A program made the translations under genes and the position numbers. Positions 35,662 through 42,980 of a DNA stretch of 64,000 nt are shown piece after piece. This DNA is from Bacillus sp. FJAT-27445 (lineage in GTDB: Bacteria > Bacillota > Bacilli > Bacillales > Cytobacillaceae): positions 687,572 to 751,571 of the forward strand of contig NZ_LMTI01000001.1 in NCBI RefSeq assembly GCF_001510665.1, in the 5' to 3' direction. Each line of letters opens with the position of its first letter. Positions within the stretch are counted from its first letter, which is position 1. The notes under the pieces are model-generated. The model was not told where the DNA came from. It was given only the letters and a program-made list of their open reading frames with translations, and searched no databases.

Positions 35662-36540
35662 GTGAAAATAATTGTTTCCGGCATTCCGAGTTCTGCTGGG
35701 GCTTTAATAAAAGGAACAGAGCTTGCACCAGTGGCAATTCGCCAGGGAAGTGTAGTGAGAACACTGCGCGAACAGGGATATTTGGTTGAAGATAGAGGAG
35801 ATTTGTTAAAAGATAAGGAATTGCCTAGGCATAATATTGCACCTGTCCGCAACTGGCCCGCCCCCAGGCTTGTATGGGAAGAAATTGTCGAGGAAACGGA
35901 AAGCCTTTTTAACAAAGATGCTTTTTCACTTATCCTAGGCGGGGATTGCAGCCTTGTAGTTGGAACCTTCACAGCATTCCGGAAAATATTTGGTGATAAT
36001 ACATACCTGGTCGTCATCGATGGACATCTTGATACAGTCGCGCCGGATGGAAACAGCTGCATTGGCGCGGCAGGTATGGGTCTTTGGTTTCTCACACAGG
36101 ACAAAAAAATATGGTGGACAGAGGATCCAATTGCGCCAGGCCGGATCAAAGCGATAGGCACCCATTCAGCGGGAGAACCCCTTGGAATCGAAATAACGCC
36201 CTATGAAGACCTGCAAACTGGATCGGTTAATGAAAAACTAGCTCTTTTATTAGAAGATATTCCTATAGATGCAAGCATCCTTGTACATTTTGATGTCGAT
36301 GTCCTCCATGAGCGCATTATGCCTGCAGCCTATTCGCCAAGCCAAATAGGATTGGATTTGCCTATGGCGTTCGAGTTGTTCTCTTTCATATTGAAGGATC
36401 AGCGGGTGAAAGGGATAGAGATAACAGAATTCGCTGCTAATAAGGAAGGGGCATCCATAAGCACAGAAACAATTACTAATTTAATTGTTGCGGGATTAAA
36501 GGTTAAGGCGCAACTATCTGTAAATGGGGAACAGCCATGA
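35662..36540 (+). CDS. arginase/agmatinase (ureohydrolase) family protein
   Basis: A 292-aa ureohydrolase-fold protein. Metal-ligand motifs are ILGGDCSLVVG, VVIDGHLDT and HFDVDVLHE, corresponding to GGDHS, DAHxD and SxDxD of arginases. The first ligand His is replaced by Cys, and the third motif has His in place of Asp/Pro. The substrate is therefore open: arginine, agmatine, formiminoglutamate or another guanidino compound. GTG 35662 follows AGGGGGGAT; ATG 35638 is possible. Confidence 0.75.
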   Translation: MKIIVSGIPSSAGALIKGTELAPVAIRQGSVVRTLREQGYLVEDRGDLLKDKELPRHNIAPVRNWPAPRLVWEEIVEETESLFNKDAFSLILGGDCSLVVGTFTAFRKIFGDNTYLVVIDGHLDTVAPDGNSCIGAAGMGLWFLTQDKKIWWTEDPIAPGRIKAIGTHSAGEPLGIEITPYEDLQTGSVNEKLALLLEDIPIDASILVHFDVDVLHERIMPAAYSPSQIGLDLPMAFELFSFILKDQRVKGIEITEFAANKEGASISTETITNLIVAGLKVKAQLSVNGEQP

Positions 36541-37085
36541 TAAGCGGGGGAAAAGTTACAATAAAACCACTTTCAGAATACGACCTGCCTATTTTATGGG
36601 ATTGCATTTACGGGGAAGAGGATCCTGAATGGAAGAAATGGGATGCCCCATACTATCCGTTGAAAAAAAGGGATAAAGACGAATACATTATCAGTATGAA
36701 AATCCTGCTTCAGGAAGGGTTAGATACAAGATGGGCCATTTGGGCGGAGGAAAAGCTAATCGGCTGCGTCTCCTGTTACTGGGAGCATAAGCCATCAAAC
36801 TGGCTTGAAGCGGGCATCGTCATTTATGATCCTGCGTTCTGGAACGGCGGATATGGAACTGAAGCATTTAAGCTGTGGATTGAACATCTATTTACCCACT
36901 ATCCCATCCACAGAATCGGCTTTACAACCTGGTCCGGGAACGAAAGGATGGTCAGGGTTGGCGAAAAGCTCGGAATGAAGATGGAGGCGTGTGTAAGGAA
37001 ATGCAGGCTTTATAACGGTACATACTATGACTCCATCAAAATGGGAATGCTGAAGGAAGAATTGGAACTAGATAAAATGAAATAA
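36537..37085 (+). CDS. GNAT family N-acetyltransferase (RimJ/RimL-like)
   Basis: A 182-aa GNAT protein: GGKVTIKPLSEYDLPILWDC at the N-terminus, acetyl-CoA loop DPAFWNGGYGTEAFKLWI and RIGFTTWSGNERMVRVGEKL. Resembles ribosomal-protein acetyltransferases and antibiotic-modifying relatives. Its start overlaps the stop of the arginase-family gene by four bases, so both are in one operon. Confidence 0.85.
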   Translation: MISGGKVTIKPLSEYDLPILWDCIYGEEDPEWKKWDAPYYPLKKRDKDEYIISMKILLQEGLDTRWAIWAEEKLIGCVSCYWEHKPSNWLEAGIVIYDPAFWNGGYGTEAFKLWIEHLFTHYPIHRIGFTTWSGNERMVRVGEKLGMKMEACVRKCRLYNGTYYDSIKMGMLKEELELDKMK

Positions 37086-37140
37086 AAAAGCCATTGATAT
37101 CAAAAAACGGGTTCGGTTTTCAAGTACAAAAACTAAATTC
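37084..37140 (+). repeat. copy A of a small dispersed repeat
   Basis: Reads AAAAAAGCCATTGATATC, then ACGGGTTCGGTTTTCAAG and TACAAAAACT. Inverted copies of this string occur at 38146-38203 and 39095-39206, and a more diverged one near 31450-31497. Confidence 0.6.
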
Positions 37141-37153
37141 GCACATAAATTAG

Positions 37154-37190
37154 CAGTCCAATTCGCAACTGAATTGGACTGTATTTTTTT
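37154..37190 (+). terminator. Rho-independent terminator within the repeat region
   Basis: CAGTCCAATTC / GAATTGGACTG, 11 bp perfect, 6-base loop, then TATTTTTTT. The same hairpin position in the copy near 39110 has a different outer stem that is still base-paired. 37191-37429 beyond it holds repeated GAATTCGCA-type words and no gene before the next acetyltransferase. Confidence 0.85.
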
Positions 37191-37429
37191 GTTGATAGTT
37201 CATGGTTTTCTGTGCATTTAATGGTGTTTTAGCACTCGAATTCGCACCCGTTTTATCAAGCTGCCAAAAGTTATGTTAACGAGTGTGAATTCGTTTGCTA
37301 ATTGCTATGCGAATTGGTGTGCTGAAAATGATAAGCAGGTTTTTGGATATTTATGTTAAAGTGATAATAGAGCTTATTCAACATAAGGTGCAGTTTCAAC
37401 AAGGAATTTTAGAAAAAGGGGAAATTGTT

Positions 37430-38095
37430 ATGGAAATCATTGATTATCAGAAAGAATATGAAGAGGGTTGGTTGCGTTGCAGAGTGTTAGCTTACTTACA
37501 TACATCAATGTATGAAGATGTGGTAACACAAAAGCCCACTTTTGGGGATCGGCCATCGATTGAACTATTAGCGATTGAAAATAATGAGGTAATTGGCATA
37601 TTAGATATGGTGTTAGATAGTACACAGCAAAAAACAACAATATTAGGAAACGACTTAGGTGCATTTTTACAAGTAATTGCTGTTCATCCAGATTATCAAT
37701 CTAAAAAAATTGGACAGAGACTATTTAACACTGCTTTAGAACGACTTAGTAAAACCAATATTTCCTTTATAGAGTTATATACACGGGACGATGTACAAGC
37801 GAACAATTTTTATCAAAAACTTGGGTTTGAAAAACGATTAGAATACTATGACGTATTTGGCGTTGAAAATGGCCTACGTCGCCCCGTTTCCTCGATGGAA
37901 TACATAAATGGTAGGGTGAAAGCGAAATATGAGAACGGTGATGATTGTGATTATGTACTAATAGATGGTGTATATGAAGTCTATAATTTGGAGTCTCTAA
38001 AAAACTTTGATTATGATAGGTGTTATCCAGCAAGAGGATATTATAAAAAGATAAAAACGAAAATCAAGCACTCTTATTCAACTTTAGGATGCTAA
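37430..38095 (+). CDS. GNAT family N-acetyltransferase, AT-rich
   Basis: A 221-aa acetyltransferase with the acetyl-CoA site AVHPDYQSKKIGQRLFNTAL and ARDNF-like YTRDDVQANNFYQKLGFEK, plus a C-terminal extension of about 70 residues. ATG 37430 follows AAAAAGGGGAAA. The gene is clearly more AT-rich than the catabolic operons and is bracketed by inverted copies of a small repeat, which suggests it arrived by transfer. Substrate unknown. Confidence 0.8.
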   Translation: MEIIDYQKEYEEGWLRCRVLAYLHTSMYEDVVTQKPTFGDRPSIELLAIENNEVIGILDMVLDSTQQKTTILGNDLGAFLQVIAVHPDYQSKKIGQRLFNTALERLSKTNISFIELYTRDDVQANNFYQKLGFEKRLEYYDVFGVENGLRRPVSSMEYINGRVKAKYENGDDCDYVLIDGVYEVYNLESLKNFDYDRCYPARGYYKKIKTKIKHSYSTLGC

Positions 38096-38145
38096 TTTAC
38101 TTACCAAAACACCTACTATTTCTTTTGGGAATTAATACGTGAATA

Positions 38146-38203
38146 TCACTGTTTGTACTTCAAAACCGAACCCGTTATTTCGCAATTCAGCTGCTTTTTT
38201 TTG
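38146..38203 (-). repeat. copy C of the small dispersed repeat (inverted)
   Basis: On the minus strand it reads AAAAAAAAGCAGCTGAATTG, then AACGGGTTCGGTTTTGAAG and TACAAAC, matching copy A (37084) in opposite orientation. Confidence 0.55.
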
Positions 38204-38252
38204 AAGATTTTTATTCAGTAATTAATAAACCATTCCTTTTATAGTAAGTAGT

Positions 38253-38522
38253 TGTAACCGTCAGATAACTTTGAACACTTTTTGCTAATTTAAAGTGAAC
38301 ACTTTGCTGGAAATTAGAACATGCACCTTGTCACTTTACATGGAGCCTCTGCGGGGAGGATTATGAGCCACAATGCCAGCTACATTCATGAATCTGGCTC
38401 AGCCGAAGTAGGCTATCATGCCCGCCTCTCCAAATAAAGTGCACGTCTCTACTGGAAAATAGTGTTCAGTCTTATTCAGCATTTTGTGGTAAGAAAGTGT
38501 TCATTTCTACTCAGCGGTTACA
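38253..38522. mobile_element. IS21-like miniature (non-autonomous) element, 270 bp
   Basis: Ends are imperfect inverted repeats: left TGTAACCGTCAGATA with TGAACACTTT, right (reverse complement) TGTAACCGCTGAGTA with TGAACACTTT. Each end repeats AAAGTGAACACTTTG-type or AGTGTTCA-type blocks, the layout of IS21-family ends. Both sides are flanked by GTAGT (38248-38252 and 38523-38527), a 5-bp target duplication. The interior of about 150 bp has no ORF, so it is a deletion derivative needing IstA/IstB in trans. Confidence 0.75.
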
Positions 38523-38609
38523 GTAGTTCCGATAATATGGAGAAAAACTGAAAAATCATAACAAATAAATCCCTAATTCACAGGGGAATTATACACCAAA
38601 TAACAAATA

Positions 38610-38643
38610 AAAACGCTCAGAGTTATAGCCCTCAGACCGTTTT
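38610..38643. terminator. possible terminator of the zinc-ribbon gene
   Basis: AAAAACGCTCAGAG and CTCAGACCGTTTTT pair with two mismatches; T-run on both sides. It lies 45 bases beyond the minus-strand stop. Confidence 0.5.
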
Positions 38644-38689
38644 TATTGTTACATTCTTTCTGTTAAAGCTTCCGTTTCCTGTTATGTCA

Positions 38690-38893
38690 TTATTTATTAA
38701 ATTTTTTGTACTCATCAATATAGAAAGCTACATTACCACAATTTGGACATACAGCTGCTTTGGTCTTTGCAGAAACACTATTGAAAAATCCTTTAAGCTT
38801 TTGACTAATCGTAATTCCAGATAAGTCATATTCAACATTTACTTTACAATCTTTTATCATTTCAGTTTGGCATTGATGGCAATTTCTTTCCAT
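38690..38893 (-). CDS. small zinc-ribbon protein
   Basis: A 67-aa protein starting MERNCHQCQTEM and ending with VCPNCGNVAFYIDEYKK: two CxxC pairs about 45 residues apart, predicted to bind one zinc. Between them is a DUF-like KGFFNSVSAKTKA stretch. ATG 38893 follows GGGGAT; an earlier ATG is possible. Function unknown. Confidence 0.65.
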   Translation of the reverse strand: MERNCHQCQTEMIKDCKVNVEYDLSGITISQKLKGFFNSVSAKTKAAVCPNCGNVAFYIDEYKKFNK

Positions 38894-38917
38894 TATAAAA
38901 TCCCCATTTCGCTTCAT

Positions 38918-39206
38918 AATCTATATTCCTATTTTAACATATAGTTAAAATTTTCCCTTTGCCCTATGATGTTTAAAGTCAATTAACAATATGTGTTAAT
39001 TAGCAATAACGCATAAATTTATACGGTCATTCCAATTCATATGCGAATTCAAATGTTAATTCGAGTGTAAAATGGATAAAACCCTGATATATCAAAAAAA
39101 AGAGACACCAATTCAGTTACGAATTGTGTCTCCAACTATATTGTTTTTAGTGTTTTTGTACCTCTGAACCGAACCCGTCAATATCAAATCAACGGCTTTT
39201 TATTAT
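38918..39206 (-). repeat. AT-rich spacer with copy B of the small dispersed repeat
   Basis: No gene. On the minus strand 39206-39095 reads AAAAAGCCGTTGATTTG, TTGACGGGTTCGGTTCAG and AGGTACAAAAAC, then a hairpin GAGACACAATTC / GAATTGGTGTCTC with T-run. It is the best match to copy A plus its terminator (37084-37190), in inverted orientation. Further GAATTC-type words fill 39000-39090. Confidence 0.6.
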
Positions 39207-40843
39207 TTTACTGATTTTCTAGCTGTTTCCGAAACAAGGTCGGCAAGAACGACCAGAAGCATGTAGCATAAAAGCAGTAGTGTAAGATCTGAGTAATGGA
39301 AAAAGCTCATGCTCAGTTTGAATTGCTGTCCAAGCCCACCTGCACCAACAAAGCCTACAACAATCGTTGTTCTCATAATAACTTCCCAACGGTACAGGAT
39401 ATAGGTCAGGAACTTGGGCATAACGGAAGGGAGAACCCCGTAAAACAGGCATTGCCATTTCGTAGCGCCGGCACTAGCAAGATTCCTGACTGGCCTGGCG
39501 TCCATATCTTCTATTACCTCAGCCCAAAGCTTCCCGAGGATGCCAAAATTGTGCAATGCGAGTGCGATTGCGCCTGGCAGGAGGCCCGGTTTTAATATAA
39601 ACACAATTAACATGGCCCAGACAAGCTCCGGTACAGCCCTCGAAAAAATATACGAGAGGCGGACAAGTCCAAATAGAATCCAATTATACCAGTTCTTTGA
39701 TGCTGTAAGGCTTCCATCAGCTATATTCCTTGCAGCGGGAATCACCGTTAGAAAAGCTGCGATTGTAGCGAAGCCGATTGCCATAATGCTCATTTCCAGC
39801 GTTTCGAGTGTGAGCTTGAGTGCATTGTCCCAGCTTGAAGCCTGTGCAAATGCAGGTGCTTCTTCGCCAACACCGAGCATCCCTCCGAAAAATTTCACCG
39901 CATACTCTGCATTCTCATTAGTTAAAAGGGAGGACAAGCTTGCTCCTTCCCAGGCATATATATAGCCCCAGGAAATGAAAATGAGCAGGAGGGCAAACAG
40001 GGCAGAGGACCTGCCGCTTACCAAAATTCGTTTTTTTCCTTTTTCAAGCAAAGCCCCGCGTACAAGGCTGCTCCAGCCATCAACAAAAATGACCAGCACG
40101 ATTAAAAAGAACACATATGTCCATACTTCATTGTATTTAAGGTCCGCTAGGGATAATTGTATCTGGTAACCGAGTCCGCCTAGCCCGACAAAGCTCATGA
40201 TGGCCGAGGAGCGGATTGCACATTCATACCTATACATCGTATAGCTGACAAAATCCGCCCGAACAAGGGGGAGATACCCATAAAACAAAACCTGCAGCCT
40301 TGAAGCCCCGGTGGTTTTTAGAGCAACAATCGGCTGTTCAGGGACATCATTGAGCATATCCGCAAATATCCTGCCCAGGATGCCGCCATATGGAATGGCG
40401 AGGGCAAAAATAGCTGCAAAAGGGGACAGCCCTATTGCGGCAACAAAAAGCCATGCCCAAACTAGCTCATGTATCGAACGGGTAAACCCAAGGATTCCCC
40501 TAAAAAACAGCTTTGAAAAGAATTTTGATCCTCTTCCATTCAACAAAACCCCGGAAGCAAGTATTCCTGCGACAAAAGCATATATGAAAGCGAGAGCCAT
40601 GCCTGCGGTAGCATAGGCGAGAGTCAGCCATGATGCTTTAAGTCCAATCGCAAGTATATCCGGCGAAAGGGAGGGGGAAACGAGCCCTTTCAGAATCTCG
40701 ATGATCATAACCCCGCCGCCTGCATGGATTAGTTCAGGGCTCCACTTAACTGAAAAAAGGCTCCAGGCAAACACTATGAATAAAATGGCTGTCAGTGTAA
40801 GGCGTTTATGCCTGGCAAACGGGCTTTTAATTCCCTTACTCAT
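39203..40843 (-). CDS. PhnE-type ABC transporter permease, two domains fused
   Basis: A 546-aa membrane protein built from two tandem PhnE-like permease domains. Each ends in an EAA-type loop and a GLGG/GAGG segment: ALKTTGASRLQVLFYGYLPL with VGLGGLGYQI (first) and LASAGATKWQCLFYGVLPSV with FVGAGGLGQQFKLS (second). Such fusions occur in phosphonate/phosphite-type importers. It overlaps the ATPase gene by 8 bases. See the binding protein for substrate considerations. Confidence 0.88.
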   Translation of the reverse strand: MSKGIKSPFARHKRLTLTAILFIVFAWSLFSVKWSPELIHAGGGVMIIEILKGLVSPSLSPDILAIGLKASWLTLAYATAGMALAFIYAFVAGILASGVLLNGRGSKFFSKLFFRGILGFTRSIHELVWAWLFVAAIGLSPFAAIFALAIPYGGILGRIFADMLNDVPEQPIVALKTTGASRLQVLFYGYLPLVRADFVSYTMYRYECAIRSSAIMSFVGLGGLGYQIQLSLADLKYNEVWTYVFFLIVLVIFVDGWSSLVRGALLEKGKKRILVSGRSSALFALLLIFISWGYIYAWEGASLSSLLTNENAEYAVKFFGGMLGVGEEAPAFAQASSWDNALKLTLETLEMSIMAIGFATIAAFLTVIPAARNIADGSLTASKNWYNWILFGLVRLSYIFSRAVPELVWAMLIVFILKPGLLPGAIALALHNFGILGKLWAEVIEDMDARPVRNLASAGATKWQCLFYGVLPSVMPKFLTYILYRWEVIMRTTIVVGFVGAGGLGQQFKLSMSFFHYSDLTLLLLCYMLLVVLADLVSETARKSVK

Positions 40844-41597
40844 TTTCAGGCAGCCCCTTTAGCTTATATAAATCACGTAAGAGGGAATCCGTTACTTGAT
40901 CAGTCGGGAGGTCGAAAAAAACGAGGCCATCCTTTATAGCGATAATACGGGTAAAATACTTCCGCGCATACTCAACCGAGTGCAGGCTAGCAAGCAGTGT
41001 CTGGTTTTCTTCGGTAACGATTGAAGAAAGGATTGCCAATACATCCTCCGCGCGGGCAGGGTCAAGAGAGGCTACTGGTTCATCCGCTAGGACGATTTCG
41101 GGCTTCTGGACCAGAAGCCGAGCCAGCGCCACCCTTTGCTGCTCACCGCCTGAAAGGCTTGATGTTTCTTCATACAGTTTATCCTCCAAACCGACTCGGC
41201 TTAAAGCGTCCAATGCCAAGGCTTTATCGCGGGGGAAAAGGAGGGACAGGAGAGATTTTACCAAACCCCAATCGGACAGTCTGCCAGCAAGAACATTATG
41301 GATAACCGGCAATTGTCCAACGAGATCGAACTGTTGGCGGATGACGCCTACCTTCTTGGCAAAGGATTTCCCGCTTTTATACTCAGCCCTTGGTTTCCCA
41401 GAAATAATCCATTCGCCGCCATCAGGCTCGATAATACCGGCAATTGTGTTAAGAAGGGTAGTTTTGCCCGCGCCGCTTGGGCCTATTAGTGCTACTTTCT
41501 CTCCTTTTGACACAATAAAAGAAAGGGAAGAAAGTGCTGATTTCTCCCCAAAAAATTTCGTTATATTTTTTGCCTCTAAAACCTTGGTTCGCACCAT
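40836..41597 (-). CDS. PhnC-type ABC transporter ATPase
   Basis: A 253-aa ATPase: Walker A IGPSGAGKTTLLN, signature LSGGEQQRVALARLL, Walker B IVLADEPVASLDP, and a His loop in LASLHSVEYA. Typical of PhnC subunits that power oxyanion or phosphonate import. It is transcribed from phnD-like toward the permease gene. Confidence 0.88.
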   Translation of the reverse strand: MVRTKVLEAKNITKFFGEKSALSSLSFIVSKGEKVALIGPSGAGKTTLLNTIAGIIEPDGGEWIISGKPRAEYKSGKSFAKKVGVIRQQFDLVGQLPVIHNVLAGRLSDWGLVKSLLSLLFPRDKALALDALSRVGLEDKLYEETSSLSGGEQQRVALARLLVQKPEIVLADEPVASLDPARAEDVLAILSSIVTEENQTLLASLHSVEYARKYFTRIIAIKDGLVFFDLPTDQVTDSLLRDLYKLKGLPENE

Positions 41598-41611
41598 TTA
41601 TCTCACACCTG

Positions 41612-42502
41612 TTACTTAATAATCTTCAATTCTTTCGCGACTTCCTCAATCGCTTCGTAATTCTCGTTTTTCGTCTCGATAAATTTATCAGTCGCAAACA
41701 TGTTCAGCCCTGACAGTTGCTCGGGCGTCATGGACAGAAGGGCCGCTTTTACCTTATCCTTCGTATCCTTGTCCACTTTGTTAATGGTCCAATGATAGTC
41801 AAAATAAGTTGGTGTTGTATAAAATACGCGAACTTTATTCGTATCAACCTTTTTCTCTTTTACGGCTGTTTCCCATACCGCTTCGTTCAGCGCTCCAGCT
41901 TTGAAAGCGCCGGATTCAACGAGTTTATAGGTTGTATCATGGGAACCCGAAAAATTCGGTTGCCCATCAAAATCCTTTACAGGATCAATACCCTCTTTTA
42001 TTAAAAAGTAGCGAGGCATTAAATGCCCGGAAGTCGAGCTTTCACTCCCAAACGTGAACGATTTTCCCTTAATGTCTGCAAGTGAGTTGATACCGGAATC
42101 GGTTTGCGTGATGAATACAGAATGGAACTCAGCATCCCGCGGCCTTTGTGCAATTGCTTCGGCTTCAGGCACAAGGTTCCTTGCCTGTACTCCTGTCAAA
42201 CCTCCAAAAAAGGCCAGCTTGATTTCACCGCGCTGAAATGCAGTCACAAGCGCCGCATAATCGACAGAAGGGACAAATTCGACTTTCAGACCAGTTTCTT
42301 CAGAAAGATGTTTTGCAACAGCATCCATGCTGGTTTTCATTTCAGTAGCGCTTTGGTCAGGTATCGCACCAATTTTAAAAACTTCATCGCTTTTTTTTGA
42401 TTCCTTGTTATCGTCTGATTTTGACGTTCCATCTTTATTTCCGCACGCCGCCAATGCGAGAATTAGCAAGGCAGAAATGAATAGCACCAACCATTTTTTC
42501 AT
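41612..42502 (-). CDS. PhnD-type substrate-binding lipoprotein, candidate selenium oxyanion binder
   Basis: A 296-aa lipoprotein: lipobox LALAACGN at about residues 15-22, then a PhnD domain (FKIGAIPDQSATEMKTSMDA, IKLAFFGGLTGVQARNLVPE, KGKSFTFGSESSTSGHLMPR). The SSTSGHLMP oxyanion loop is the PhnD-type ligand site. The segments VRVFYTTPTYFDYHWTI and FGSESSTSGHLMP resemble the subgroup annotated as putative selenate-binding proteins, and the selenocysteine genes selD/selA lie 6-9 kb away. Phosphonate or phosphite remains possible. GGAGGAAAC precedes the ATG. Confidence 0.78.
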   Translation of the reverse strand: MKKWLVLFISALLILALAACGNKDGTSKSDDNKESKKSDEVFKIGAIPDQSATEMKTSMDAVAKHLSEETGLKVEFVPSVDYAALVTAFQRGEIKLAFFGGLTGVQARNLVPEAEAIAQRPRDAEFHSVFITQTDSGINSLADIKGKSFTFGSESSTSGHLMPRYFLIKEGIDPVKDFDGQPNFSGSHDTTYKLVESGAFKAGALNEAVWETAVKEKKVDTNKVRVFYTTPTYFDYHWTINKVDKDTKDKVKAALLSMTPEQLSGLNMFATDKFIETKNENYEAIEEVAKELKIIK

Positions 42503-42640
42503 AAAAGTTTCCTCCAGTGTTCTCCTAGTAGTTTAACTGTTGTTAATTTTATAGGAAAAGGGGGAAATAACAATGGATTTAACAATATAGCCACGATACA
42601 AATTATAGATAGAACACTTCCTCACCTATCGAAAAAACCG

Positions 42641-42896
42641 ATGAAGACACTTTCATACAAGTTTTGCATCTGAAACTGTCTTCATTGAAGGAATGAAGAC
42701 AGTCTCAAGCAGAAATTGCCTTCAAAACTGTCTTCATTGAACGGATGAAGACACTTTCTAGCAGGTTTTTCCTTCAAAACTGTCCTCATCAACGGTATGA
42801 AGACACTTTCAAGCAGGTTTTACCTTCAATACTGTCCTCATCGAGGGTATGAAGACAGTTTCAAGCAGGTTTTGCTTTCAAAACTGTCTTCATCGA
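42641..42896. repeat. five tandem 52-bp hairpin-forming repeats
   Basis: ATGAAGACA recurs at 42641, 42693, 42745, 42797 and 42849, exactly 52 bp apart. Each unit starts ATGAAGACA(C/G)TTTC, has AAGCAGGTTTTGCCTTC-like sequence in the middle and ends AAACTGTCTTCAT, so its two ends are inverted repeats of about 13 bp. The array fills the gap (42503-42980) between the start of the phnD-like gene and the end of the ABC-F gene; both run leftward. Confidence 0.85.
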
Positions 42897-42935
42897 TAAG
42901 AAGAATCAACTTCCATTAGAATGCCCAATAAAGTA

Positions 42936-42968
42936 AACAGTGCCCCGGTTCAAATAAAACCGGGGCAC
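42936..42968 (-). terminator. Rho-independent terminator of the ABC-F gene
   Basis: GTGCCCCGGTT / AACCGGGGCAC, 11 bp with a 7-base loop; minus-strand reading continues TGTTTACTTT. Confidence 0.8.
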
Positions 42969-42980
42969 GATCTTTTAAAA

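Noticed and set aside
42641-42896. 52-bp repeat array considered as CRISPR
   Set aside because: Units are contiguous with no variable spacers and no cas genes nearby.
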